From the NCBI GenBank assembly GCA_030142905.1, contig JASJOG010000299.1, forward strand, positions 124,001-188,000: a stretch of DNA of 64,000 nucleotides, in the 5' to 3' direction. The stretch comes from Heliopora coerulea (taxonomy: Eukaryota > Cnidaria > Anthozoa > Scleralcyonacea > Helioporidae). The notes under the pieces were generated by a model, which saw nothing but the letters and a program-made list of their open reading frames with translations, did no database searches and was not told the DNA's origin. How positions within the stretch are numbered: the first letter of the stretch is position 1; each line of letters opens with the position of its first letter. The translations under genes were made by a program, and so were the position numbers. Positions 11,536 to 22,281 of the stretch are shown here, one piece after another.

Positions 11536-12007
11536 CTATTGTGTTAAACACCCAGGGCGCAGAAGGTCAGCGGCTCGCTGTTTTTTGCTTAAAAGTGGAA
11601 ATACCATAAAGTTAAACCATATGGTAATTTTCAATAATATTTTAGTTTTCAGTCTCAACCGCTTTAATAGTTTCATCTTGTTGGTTTTATGATCGTAGAC
11701 GTGTTTAGCAGTGGTAATATCACCTGATAAAAATCCCAAAAATGGGATATATGGGGTAATTTTTCGACTAATGAGTGAACATCTCTTTTTAACAATTCAT
11801 TCTTTTTCAATTCTTTGGATAATTCTCAGGAGACCCAATAGCATCAAGACCTCTTAAAGTATTAGCAACTCTACTTATTAATAGATCAGTTAAGAACTCA
11901 TTAGCTTTTTGCATCATCAATGGTTTCAGGTTTTGTATTCTTGCGTTTAGGCATTCTGTATATATTAACACATATTTTATTTTTGCGGTGTATATTTTAT
12001 ATTCCAA
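11536..12007 (-). pseudogene. Polinton conserved coiled-coil/membrane protein, relic
   Basis: Fragments match the gene at 60951-61524. The segment at 11807-12007 contains MQKANEFLTDLLIS (MQKANEFLTDQLIS in the other copy). The segment at 11536-11739 contains GFLSGDITTAKHVYDHK (GFLSGGITTGKHIYDHK). The function of the family is not known to me. The hydrophobic stretch before GFLSG could be membrane-embedded. Frameshifts and stops separate the pieces. Confidence 0.65.
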
Positions 12008-12106
12008 CGGATGGCGTAAATCGATCTCCAGTGTTGCGTATTTGGTATTCTTTAGTTTTTTGATTATTGATTTTCTTTCATTTTTTGCGGTATGACCTAA
12101 ATACCT

Positions 12107-12582
12107 TCAAAAGATTACATTCATATCGTCCTCATCTGGGTTATAAAACGTAATTACTTTTGCTATATCATCCCTATAAGGTTTCGATATACTTGTTAAT
12201 TGCTGACTGATTACTATTGTGGACAACTGATAATGCCTAGCTGAGAAAGCCAATTTGACTAATTCACTAGTTCTATTTTTTTTTGACATCCTGACTACTT
12301 GCACAATTATCCAATATAATCAAACTACTGATACCTTTAAAGATTTCCTGTACAATATATAGTATTTTGTCTACTTTGTCCTGATCACACTCTATGGAGA
12401 ACAAATCTGAGTCATTTATATACTTCTACTCTTGATAAGTTTTATCCCATGAGAATTGAAGGACAGATTGAAATGATATAGTCAAAATGTTTCTTATAAT
12501 GTTCTTCCAATATATTTAACAAATAAAAGGTTTTACCACAGTTGGTCATACCACAAATAATCATATTAAAAAGAGTTTCCAT
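12107..12582 (-). pseudogene. Polinton packaging ATPase, relic
   Basis: The N-terminus has a good Walker A (GMTNCGKT at about 12540). The middle has a weakened Walker B (LIILDNC near 12300). The C-terminus keeps ARHYQLSTIVISQQLTSISK (12107-12304). This ATPase family (FtsK/HerA type, A32-like) pumps DNA into capsids. The frame is interrupted near 12310-12450. This copy retains the threonine after the Walker lysine and the glutamines that are altered in the copy at 61.5-62.1 kb. Confidence 0.7.
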
Positions 12583-12734
12583 CTGTATATATTACAGTAT
12601 AATTAGTACTGGATACTCTGGATATCATTGTTTATGAAATTTACCAGTGCATCAAACACAATCTTTAATTTGTTATCTCTCCATTTTTTTTAATTTGTTA
12701 TCTTTTCGTTGACTAGGGAACATTGTGTGGCCTT

Positions 12735-14046
12735 AGCCAGCCTACCTAAAATTAAAAATGTTGTGATTTGTAAACCAGGTTGTTATTTTTGACCGAACGG
12801 ATTATGAAAACAAAATGCTGCATGTCCTTAATGATGAAAGAAAATTCTGCAAACTAGGAAAATTACCTGAATATGACAGGACTAGCGCAACAGAAAGAGA
12901 TCTACAGTCTTTTTTACTAAAACTTAACAAATCCAACCCGATAACAGAGGAGTTCTACAAACAAGTTCGACCCATTGGCTCAGAAGGCCTAGAATATATG
13001 GATTACCAGAGGTCCGTAAAGAGGGTACTCCATTCGGCCCGATTCTGGCCGTGATTAAATCAGCTCAACACAGTCTAGCCAAACAATTGTCGCCGTTACT
13101 AGAACCAGTATTAACGAAGTACTCCACATGCGTTTTGAAAGATTCTTTTAGTGTTGTGAATGAATTGAGAGTGCTAAAATTTGACAATTACTCGGATCTG
13201 ACTATGTGTTCATTCGATATAGCCAGTTTATTTATAAATGTACCGTTGGAAGAAACCACTCAGATATGCATTTACACTCCGTACCATTCTGATCTGAACG
13301 CATCTAAAGTTTCTGAAGACGCATTTCGAGACTTCATGCCATTGGCTACAACAAGATTCAACTTTGGCGATACGGTTTACAAACAGATTGATGGTGTAGC
13401 AATGGGTTCTTCACTTGGACTAACATTGGCTAACATACTTCAGGGATTTTATGAATCTAGATTATTTATCTCCGATGATCGGGAAATGCCAAAATGGTAC
13501 AAGCAATATGTTAATGACACTTTCTCCATATTCTGTGATACTGAAACAGCGCATGCATTCCTCGATACGTTAAACGCGCTTCATCCTTCTTTAAAATACA
13601 CGTGTGAATTTGAAGACAATGATAAGGTAAAGCTTTTGGATGTGTTGACGGATGTGTTGACGGATGTGTTGACAAGATAGACGAAAAATTTCTTACAAGC
13701 ATTTACCGTAAATCTACTTTCATTGGCTTATGCACACGTTTTGACTCATTTTCCTCCACCAAACATAAAGTGAGTTTAGTTATATGCCTCATTGATTGCA
13801 CTAGGAAGTTGTCATCAAAACAATTTTCAGCAGGTGATTTTGATGAACTAAGATCTATTTTTCTATCGAATGGCTATCCTAGCCGTCTATTCGAAAACTT
13901 ATTCTTCCAAAACACCACAGTTAATGAGACGTTCTTTAGACCTGAGAATAGTTCCATAGATCTTAAACTTCCTTGGATAGGTAACGTACCAGATACATTT
14001 ACTAGTAAAATAAAACACGTTACTGACGGTACCTTTTTTGCAAGTA
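12735..14046 (+). pseudogene. Penelope-like reverse transcriptase
   Basis: Motifs occur in order. VICKP and VVIFDRTDY lie at about 12755-12805 (a one-base shift between them), and FDIASLFINVPLEET, the catalytic motif A, at about 13210. QIDGVAMGSSLGLTLAN is at about 13385. The palm box reads YVNDTF at about 13507 where the family has YVDD, so the second metal-binding Asp is lost. A 12-base unit is present three times at 13639-13673, adding four-residue repeats (DVLT) just before a stop. After that frame change the conserved LPWIGNVPDTF block of the RT C-terminus follows at about 13970. Breaks lie at 12776, 13052, 13678 and about 13765. Confidence 0.85.
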
Positions 14047-14053
14047 TAGTAAA

Positions 14054-14470
14054 TTGTATTCTTTTTCTCAAAGAACTATTCTACCACCCACTACGAAGGG
14101 GCCTCTACCTGCACATTCCACAAGTTACGTTATTTATGAGAATAAATGTGAGTGTGATTCTCGCTGCGTAGGTAGAACAACCCAAAGATTGGGTGATAGA
14201 ATTAAACAACACGTCCCAAGTACTATCCAAAACAAAACTATATCTTCCCATCAACTACCCAGAAGTCAATGCCGTAGTGAGTTCAATATCAGCAGTGACT
14301 CGGGGAAAAAAACTAAACACCTTTTGTCTAATGCACATTGTGCAGCGTTCTACTCAGCAAATTTAGGGTTCTCGACAAATGCCGCTCATTATTTCAGTTA
14401 CGCTGAAGGTAACCATTACATTAAGCTTTTAGATCCTACATTATGTCGACAAAATGAATTTGTTTTATAA
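14054..14470 (+). pseudogene. GIY-YIG endonuclease domain of the Penelope-like element
   Basis: This domain would nick target DNA to prime reverse transcription. The two signature strands appear as VIYENKCECDSRCVGRT (GIY and YIG degenerated to VIY and CVG) followed by the conserved RLGDRIKQH block, which carries the catalytic Arg. A Cys pair (CECDSRC) matches the zinc-finger-like insert usual in the Penelope type. The C-terminal part continues to a TAA at 14468. It is about the usual length, but the two Tyr/Gly changes make activity doubtful. A frame break separates it from the RT. Confidence 0.8.
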
Positions 14471-16400
14471 CCTAACTTTATTTTGAGCGTCATTTCACTT
14501 TTTGAGTTGACGTCACCTGGCAACCAGCTACATAAATACACACTCAGTTTTGTGGTTTTCAGCAGACGTAGCACTTGGTAAGTTGTCTGCCGAAGTGTAT
14601 CGTGCTAGTTTTCAGTTTGGACTTACGTTTTCAGACCGTTCTTTCAAGAACACAGTAAATATTTATTGTGTTACCATTCGCCAGGGTATCTACAAGTCTC
14701 AAATCTCTGTTTAGAAACATTTTTTACTAAATCTTCTGAACCGTTTCTGAAACAATCCTGCAAGATTATACATAAAAGAACAAGTTTGTCGTTTATATTA
14801 CAGTGGATTTTTTCCATTTGACAATTCTTCAACTTCTAGGTTCAATGTTTAATTTCCTCTCCTCACATATATACAGTAGGAACGACCCCTTCAAATTCTT
14901 TCTTTGTTAATACGGGACGTCCGTTCTTCGTCAGCCAAAGATTCTCCTTCCTAAGGTTGGATGCTGACGTCAGCATTTTTGTGGGTTGAATAATTTGTCG
15001 TGCATCCTCCTTCGACCTCAATGACCTCTGTCTCTGAGTCTGAGAAAACGGTGAAACTACCTTAACTTTAGTATTTCCGTAACGCTTGCCCGAACGATAA
15101 TTCTAATGATGCCTGCTACCTTAAAACGTCTTGCTCGTCTATACTATTTGGTAATTCCTGCAGTGTTGCATATTTTTCTACTAACGTCCTCGGCTTAAAA
15201 CCATTGCGACATTGATCTTGCTCTTTTTAGTATAACTAACTTAAATATTTAATTTACCCTAAGCCATCTGTCTGCCAACAGCTGTGCCAATTCTGCTGTT
15301 AGAAAAACATTTGAAAATCTCCATGTACGCCACAAACAAGCATCCTACTGAAATTCAATGGACCATTAATTTACTTCAGAAACAAAGATCAGCTGATATA
15401 TTTCTTTGGGATTTCCAAACGGAAACGCCAAGGTGGCCTCGACATGTGGTCTCTTAAAAGATATTTATACCTCGACGAAAACCCACTAAAGACTACCCTT
15501 GAAAAAGCACTCGTGCGAAGTTTCTGCCAAAAAGATGCTTGTTCCGCGAAGATTCCCCACAAACGGTCTAGAAAACCTTGCAGATTCTGGTTCAACACAC
15601 TGGCGACTGTATCCATCGATTTTCGGTCTTTATTTTCTACTTGCGATCGTTACAACCACATCTAGTGCAATGATATCGGGTTCTGTCGCGTGTTCTTTTA
15701 TACTTAATTAACCATGTCCTAATTAGCTACGTTACAAATTCAATTTCCTTACGTTTAACGTATTGATATGATGAATTGTTTTACAACTGATAAGTGTTTC
15801 GGTCGGCATAAGCGAAGCAACCAAGACATTGAAGCAAAATTTTTACCCTCTCCCTGGTCTATGTTTACCATACTGCTCGCATGCGCAGTTTCAATATAAA
15901 TCGGCAATCACTAAAGCGAGACAACTAGAATTCTTGGTGGAAATCGGAGGCTGAATTACAACAATTGCAACTATGTGGAAACATAACTGTTGTAATTGGA
16001 TCGAAGAAAATGGTCGAGTGAATTACGATAATTACAACTTTACGGAAATCAGACGTGAGTCTGATGGCTCATAGGTCTAATGATGAAATCCAAATTAACA
16101 AATACCTTTATTGTCGTTGTTTTAAGAGAGAACAAGCCCGAGCGGGACAATTGTTGAAGGAGGTGAACTAAGCACAGGTAGAGCGTTAGTTGAAGGTACG
16201 TAAAAAATATATCCAAACAATGTCTTGTGTCTGCTATAAGTTGGATTTCATTTGCTTTAGTTGGAGGAACTGCTCTGTGCCGACAAGGAAAACCTACAAT
16301 TTGGTTTTAATTTGATTCAGTGAAATTTTAGAAGTTATTCATAATTTTAATAAAATTATATAATAATAAAATACAAAATATATAAGCTATATAATATATT
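14471..16400. other. Intron; possible Penelope 3' tail, otherwise nothing seen
   Basis: The first 250 bases include a partly palindromic run (gttttcagcagacgt/aagttgtctgccgaag) that may be the element's 3' terminus. The rest is AT-rich with no recognised coding or RNA feature. Confidence 0.45.
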
Positions 16401-16472
16401 CGAATGATGAAAATCAAGGCCCAGCAAAAAATTCTTAAGACAGGCATATTTGTGTCAAAAGGTTTATTAGGA

Positions 16473-16511
16473 TCTAACGTTTCGTTGCTTAAGACGCAAC
16501 ATCATCAGAGA
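16473..16511 (-). ncRNA. Hammerhead-ribozyme-like core (left arm)
   Basis: On the - strand it reads CUGAUGA, one U, helix II GUUGC/GCAAC, then GAAACGUU. After the GUU triplet comes AGA, pairing with UCU just before the core (3-bp helix I). It mirrors the copy at 16586-16624. Confidence 0.5.
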
Positions 16512-16585
16512 ATGAGAAACGCCAAATTTATGCTAATTAGCTTTGTAATAATATTTTAGTGGTTGTCTCATCGTCTTTTTCTCAT

Positions 16586-16624
16586 TCTCTGATGATGTTG
16601 CGTCTTAAGCAACGAAACGTTGGA
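16586..16624 (+). ncRNA. Hammerhead-ribozyme-like core (right arm)
   Basis: CUGAUGA lies at 16589-16595, helix II GUUGC/GCAAC at 16597-16613 and GAAA at 16614-16617. The self-complementary ACGU at 16617-16620 suits a dimer helix III. Cleavage triplet GUU is followed by GGA pairing with UCU. An unpaired U between the first box and helix II and the short helix I weaken the call. Confidence 0.5.
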
Positions 16625-16696
16625 TCTTAATAAACCTTTTGACACAAATATGCCTGTCTTAAGAATTTTTTGCTGGGCCTTGATTTTCATCATTCG

Positions 16697-19181
16697 AATA
16701 CGTTTTCCGCCTGGTTCTTCAATTGCATCGATTCTATATAATATAATTGTATAATGATATAATAATTAAAGGAATATAGTATAATATAATATATAACATG
16801 ATATATAACACGATATATAACAAATAATTTTCTTTACCTTCTTGAAAGCTTGCGTATCGTGCCTGTAGCTATGCCACAATGAACCACACCTAATTACCAA
16901 ATTAACTATAATCCCGACAGTGTTTATTTTATAATTAGTGATAAGTAACCGCTAGTTTGTCTTAACTATACCCATATGTGCGCCCTGTAGCACTTATTTT
17001 CCAGTGCTAACCTTCATGCAATTGGTTTTCTAATTAAATCTAACGCTATCGTTACACCTAAAAGGTTTTATTTCTCAACAGCTTGAAACTTGAAAAATCG
17101 GCAAATCACGAACAAATAAGTACAATAACCGGAAGATTTTCGAAAATAAATATAAGGTTCTGCTCAGCGTCATTTGACTGAAGAAAACATTCCAGGAAGA
17201 TTATAGGCTCATGATTGGCTGATCTGTTGAGCTAAACTACTGAGAAGTGGAGGCACATCACTGCGGAGATCGTTCCTGGAGACTGTCGAGTGCAGGGACT
17301 GTTCTTAACATGCTCAGATTGTCGCGAAACAACACACTTAGATTAAATTCAGATTACGGATGGTAGAGTCTGTCGTTAAAAAGTGTGATCTACGGTCACG
17401 ATCAGTCTAAACCATGGCGATGTGGAATGTGTACGTCGATGAAACAATTCCTCACCCTGCCTGACACAGGTTAAAGGGAATATAGGGGTGCTTCCTCAAA
17501 AGAAACTGTACCACTAATACGACATGAACAATATTGTTACTTCTTTTTGGCTTCGCAGGAATATGTGACAACAGTAAATGTTTTGATTTTCTAAAATAAT
17601 TTAGTTTTTTTTCGATTTCTAGGTGAAAGATCCAGTGAGACACTCGAAACAGGTGAGACATTCTCGTAGGTCAACCCACGGGTTGTTATTTGTCGTGAGA
17701 TTCTGAAACTTTTTAACACGCGAGACGGTGGAACAATATTTAAAGTAGCAGGTGGACCAGAAGGAAAATGACTAGTTCTTACAATTTTTCAGAGTTACCT
17801 CCGAAGAAATACCACAAGATTTTAACGACTTTCAGTAATCAATCCTTTAGAGCCAGTTGATTACTTCTATAAGTTAGTTTTGCCTGCTCTTATCTGACTT
17901 GGGCTTTATCGTTTGCCAGTCTAATTAAGTGAAGCTCTTCAGTTTTCTGTTCACACGTACTAGGTATCGTAATATTGCTCTGAAAATCACTGGTCCATTA
18001 TTTTTGGGCGAAGCAGCGATACGTGATCGCTGTGCGAAATTCACTGAAACTATTTTTAAATACTACGAAATAAAATGGAACATGTTCATTTCTAGTATTG
18101 TGCCAGCACGATACAACATCTGATGGATAAAAGCTGGTTTAAATGTATTATATCTTCGAAATGTCATCGTGACTCAGTGAAAAAAATTCCAGAGATTATA
18201 TTCAAGTTTATAACTGACTTCCGTGCGGGTCAATGTAAAAATGACGGGGACATTCACCGGCAAACTGATGTATTTAAAGTTGTATGGCAGGAATGCAGTT
18301 GGCAGTAATGATTTGCATTTTGCCATGCAGTACACTAAAATGATTCGAGAAGTTTCGTTTAACTGAGATTGAAAATTCACCATAAATATCCCCTCACAAA
18401 CTGGGACTCTTAATGCCATTAATCTTTCCTGATTTATCGCGCTTTTTTACAGGCTGAATCCGCTATGCCTTAATTCCAAATAAGTACACTCAAATTTCTT
18501 GTTTTTATGGAGGCTCTTGCCATTAATTCCGGTCCCGTCCTGCCTCTTCGATTTCAAAATAAGACTTTGACTCCTTTTTTCCCTGAGAATCCTAGTGCTC
18601 AGGCCAATCCTAACCGTATCCTGTTCCTTAGCTTATAGGTTAAGGTTGAGATTGATGATAAACGTTCAATCTGTACTAAAAATTTGGACGCTTAAAAAAA
18701 TATGATGTCATTCAGATGTAGTAGTAAAATAACTAAACTCTGGAAAAATCAAAACCAGAAAAGGTAGAAAAAGTGGATATAAAAATTTCATGTAAACTTT
18801 AATATCGTAATAAAATTAATGCTGCTTAAATTTCATGTTTAAAAAAGGTAATTAAATCTAGGGACCATATTCTGGCGACAGCTTTCAAAAGCAAAGAAGA
18901 AACCTTACCGTAGAAGTCAATCTGAGTATGTTTGTGTCTCTCACCATCTTTCTTTCACCCTCTGTCCTTGAAATCGTTTGCGTCCTTTCGTCGTTTCTGC
19001 GATCATATCATCACTGAATTCTTGTAACCCGATAAGACAAAACACACAAGATTTCAACTCGAAGCACTTGTGTGTTTATCAGTACCGGAAAATTAACATA
19101 AATTTAACAAGACTCATTGACTTTACTTTTAGTTGCCATTGTTGTTGTTATAAAGTAAATGGTTTGAACCTGGGAGAATCG
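16697..19181. other. Intron; AT-rich, no recognised gene
   Basis: Runs of TATA-type repeat occur at 16737-16830. The remainder shows no coding, RNA or mobile-element signal that I can support. Confidence 0.5.
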
Positions 19182-19368
19182 TGACATGTTTGAGGAAGTT
19201 GATCGTCCAGGTTAGTGTAGTCTTGAGAAAGACTGTTGGTTGAAGTGACTGACGTTTCGACAGCCTGAAGATGACCGCCGCTAAGGCTGTCGAAACGTCA
19301 GTCACTTCAACCAACAGTCTTTCTCAAGACTACACTAACCTGGACGATCAACTTCCTCAAACATGTCA
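19182..19368. repeat. Palindrome with 85-base arms
   Basis: Arms 19182-19266 and 19284-19368 are essentially perfect inverse complements with a 17-base loop. The right arm reads GGCTGTCGAAACGTCAGTCAC, a phrase typical of Penelope/retrozyme-type hammerhead repeats. It borders a GTT microsatellite. Confidence 0.85.
19265..19299 (+). ncRNA. Hammerhead-like core missing helix I
   Basis: CUGAAGA (19265-19271), helix II GAC../..GUC, GAAACGUC (19292-19299) and downstream AGUC are present. The partner GACU expected before the core is absent because the palindrome's other arm begins there, so self-cleavage is unlikely in this form. Confidence 0.45.
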
Positions 19369-19740
19369 TTGTTGTTGTTATTGCTGTTGTCATTGTTGTT
19401 GTTATTGTTGTTGTTGTTGTTGTTATTGTTGTTGTTATAGTTGTTGTTGTTAATGTTGTTGTTATTGTTGTTGTTATAGTTGTTGCTGTTATTGTTGCTG
19501 TAGTAACTATTGTTGTTGTTACTGTTTTTGCTGTTACTGTTTTAATTATTGTTTTTATAGTTAGTACTGATTATATTGTTGTTGTTTATTTATTGTTTTT
19601 GTTCTTATTATTATTTCCGTTGTTGTTATTATTGTCATTATTATTAATATTATTACGATTATTATAATTATTATTACTATTATTATCGTGATTTTTATTA
19701 TTAGCATTATTGTTGTTGTTGTTCTCTTTATTTAACTGTG
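19369..19740 (+). repeat. GTT/ATT microsatellite
   Basis: A long run of TTG/GTT triplets degrades into ATT/TTATTA triplets towards 19720. Open frames here are low-complexity artefacts. Confidence 0.9.
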
Positions 19741-19958
19741 TTTTAATAATAAGAAATCAAGTTAACAACCTATCAAAGATTCATAGATTTGTGAAGAAAT
19801 TGAAGCTTGCAGTAAAAAGCTGTTGACCACGTTGATCATCAATTTTCATATTTGTTTCTCTCTCTTAATTATAGATCAACGCTAAGATATTTCCTGCTAA
19901 CGACATATTTTTTTCTTTTCTTTATTTTTATATATTTTATTTTATTATTTTTTAACAG

Positions 19959-21851
19959 ATGAGGAGCTAAAAGTGACAAACGCTGTCGTATCTGAAACCC
20001 TAAAACACGGCAAGAAGAAAAACAATCGTATATCATTACTCTTTATTGGTCAAGATCGTGTAGGGAAAACGTCTCTGAAAAAAAGTCTTCTGGGTGAAGA
20101 GTCCGACGAAAAAGAACCGAGCACAATTGGCATCGAGTTTGATGTTGTTGAAGTAAATGATAATGATAAATCCGAACCTTGGAAGCGTGCAGCAGATGAC
20201 CAATTCATAGCATCTGAAAACTATGCTGATAGTGTCCTTGGAAGAGAAATAGCAAGGAAAATAGCTGAAAGCAACAAGGGGCCGAAAGAAGGCGGAGCTC
20301 GAAATGCAGAGCAACCTGAAGGTGACATTGGCACTGCAAATCAATCTGAAGGTGAAGGTGATGGTGGAACTAAAGATGAAGGTGAAAATAGAGCTAACGA
20401 TGGAGTGGAAGCTGGAAGTGACTACCGTAATGGCTACGATGGACGTGAAAAGGATGGCGAAGGAAAAAGCAACAGGCAGAAAAGTGTTGAATTATCAGAT
20501 GGCTTAAAACGCAAGATTGAAGAAGCAATGAAAAATGTCGAAAATTACCGTGATGATACCATGGACTCAATTAGATTCATGCTGGGAGACGTCGGTGGCC
20601 AGTCTGTTTACTATGACGTGCATTCGATGATGTTGCGGTTGAGAACGCTATACATTCTTGTTGTTGACCTGTCAAAGTCCCTTGGAGACATGGCACAGCC
20701 AACCTTTGTGGATAAGGAAACGAAGAAAGAGAAAGACCTCGGAAATCCTCTGAAAGAAACGAATTTAGACTATGTGACGAGATGGATGGCAGCCCTTCGC
20801 AATCTGAACCCATGCAATAATGAGGTAGGAAAGAGTTCCACTCAAAGTATAAACGTACCCAAAACTATTTTAGTTTTCACCAAACCTGATAAATATAGGA
20901 GTCGGGAAGAAGTGGAAAAGAAGCTGAAAGAAGCCATTGACGTTCTTGAGAAGACGCTTGAACGTATTGGCTGCTCATCGCTGGTCGTCGGAAAGTATGT
21001 TATTAAGAACAAACTGCCAAGGAACGCTGATGAAGCCGGTCAACTCGAAGCCCTACGAACGAAAATCTTCCAAATAGCGCAAGAAACCGTGAAGGCTCAA
21101 GAAAAATCTCCCGTGAGCTGGCTAAAGCTAGAACGTGCTCTTGATACCGTGAGGAAGTCTGAAGACGTAAAACACCATCCGTATATCACGCTTGATGAAG
21201 CTCGGGAGCTTGATGAAAAGGAATCGAAGGTGATCGAAAAGTTCAGCGAGGCAATGAAATTCTTACACGACGAGAACATTGTCGTCCATTTTCACGATGA
21301 TCCAGCCCTTAGGGACCTGGTTGTTCTTGATGCAGCGTGGCTTGTAAAGCTGTTTACAGAAGTACTCACCGTTGCCCCAGATTGGTCGTGTCCGACAGCT
21401 CAATCACTCGCATGGAAAAACCTGACTGAGAAAGGCGTGCTTTTCTTCGAAAATCTTCCCAATCCGTTGGTAAAAGAGAATCAGAAAAAATCGTTGAAGG
21501 ATATGATGGTTCGGGTAGGTTTAATCAGCCACTGGAGAAAAGATGTCTATCTGGTTCCTTCCATGGTGACGAGAAGAAGGGAAGAGAGCGACATTCATAA
21601 GATGTTGTCGTCCTGTCTGCAGCCATCACTATACATTAATTTTTGTGGTGATTCCATTCCTCTTGGCGTTTTCACGCGATTCCTGGTGGAATTGTTTAAA
21701 CGGGCTCGGGGTGAAGTTGAAGACGACGACGACAACGTGGAAATGCCTGAATTTTTGTGCAATTATTGCCGTATTTCTAAGAGTGAAGGTAGCATTGAGT
21801 ATTCCGTGATTTTGGTCAGGCATATATCTCGAGTCCAGGTCGCCATATTAG
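19959..21851 (+). CDS. Roco-Death gene, main exon: Roc GTPase and COR domains
   Basis: Roco proteins are GTPases in which the Ras-like Roc domain is coupled to a dimerising COR domain; they act in signalling and, in Death-domain forms, probably in apoptosis or immunity. The exon opens after a long pyrimidine tract and ttaacag|. Numbering from the GTG codon at 19973: P-loop GQDRVGKTS 26-34; switch II DVGGQ 206-210; base-recognition TKPD 303-306 (variant of NKxD); COR about 365-625 (LDAAWLVKLFTEV, GVLFFENL, YLVPSMV). A 110-residue acidic, Gly/Asn-rich insertion (about 85-190) lies between switches I and II, far longer than in a standard Roc domain. The exon ends ATATTAG|gtatga in phase 1. No break is seen, so this is a live gene candidate. 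No LRR or ankyrin repeats are visible here; any would be upstream. Confidence 0.85.
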
Positions 21852-21963
21852 GTATGAACCTCTGAGGTTTTCCTTCATGATAAAAACTGGTAAAAATAGG
21901 GTGTTTTGCTCAAGGAACAGACTATTGAGTTAAAAGTTGAACTGTTTTCGCATTTCTTTTCAG
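21852..21963 (+). other. Short intron (112 nt)
   Basis: GT..AG borders: ttag|gtatgaacc and catttcttttcag|ttaatg. Both sides are phase 1 and join to a Val codon. Confidence 0.75.
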
Positions 21964-22281
21964 TTAATGATGTGGAAGAAGATGCGTGCACTGATATTGC
22001 AAGGAATGTGTTGTCCACCCTTCAGGATGTAATGAAGAGAATTCAGTCTGATAATCCGAGCTTTAAAGGCATTAGATACGATTTTGGTTTCAAGTGCGAT
22101 CTTTGCAGTGAGGAAAAGATGCCATGTTTGCGCCACGAGAAAGAATCTTGTTCAGACGATGACTGCGTGTGCATCCTGAGTCTTGAATGCTTGAAGAAAA
22201 AAACAACTTTTTGCCAGAGAAATCTTGGTGGCACACGGATTTCTTCCAGGCTCCATGAAACGTTCTGGCTCAAACAAAGAG
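21964..22281 (+). CDS. Roco-Death gene, Cys-rich exon
   Basis: The exon continues the COR C-terminus (VEEDACTDIARNVLSTLQDVMKRI, helical). It then encodes a Cys/His-rich segment with CDLC, PCLRHEKESC, CVC, ECL and FCQ spaced over about 40 residues, which may bind a metal; I do not recognise it as a named zinc finger. It ends AAAGAG|gtaaat in phase 1, leaving G. That base combines with GT of the 57-base exon at 23495 to give Gly. No stop or shift is seen. Confidence 0.7.

Larger units (their letters stand above)
10984..12690. mobile_element. Polinton/Maverick relic (integrase end plus ATPase end)
   Basis: A + strand integrase fragment is followed by - strand remnants of the same gene order as the better copy at 60.95-64 kb: the membrane/coiled-coil protein, then the packaging ATPase, then the last bases of the capsid-like gene (12600-12690 against 62130-62270). 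The capsid body is cut off where the Penelope-like element starts. All genes are interrupted. Opposite transcription of integrase and virion genes is typical of Polintons. The relic lies in the Roco gene's intron. Confidence 0.75.
12735..14470 (+). mobile_element. Penelope-like element (RT plus GIY-YIG), degenerate
   Basis: A reverse transcriptase followed by a C-terminal GIY-YIG endonuclease is diagnostic of Penelope-like elements. It abuts the Polinton relic at about 12690-12735, so it inserted into or next to it. Copies are typically 5'-truncated, and here the conserved N-terminal region begins at about 12750 (VVICKP). Several frame breaks make it inactive. No terminal repeat was identified with confidence. 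14471-14700 may be its 3' tail. Confidence 0.85.
16401..16696. repeat. Palindrome with hammerhead-like core in both arms
   Basis: Arms 16401-16517 and 16580-16696 (117 bases each) are inverse complements with few mismatches, separated by 62 bases. Each arm's inner end carries a CUGAUGA ... GAAACGUU core. The two inner ends read outwards on opposite strands. Confidence 0.85.

Noticed and set aside
14471..14700. Hammerhead ribozyme in the Penelope element's own tail
   Set aside because: I looked for CUGANGA...GAAA and did not find it. Only a partial hairpin (cagcagac/gtctgccg) is present.
19271..19453. Cys-rich frame (CCYCCC...)
   Set aside because: This is a translation of the GTT microsatellite, not a cysteine-rich peptide.
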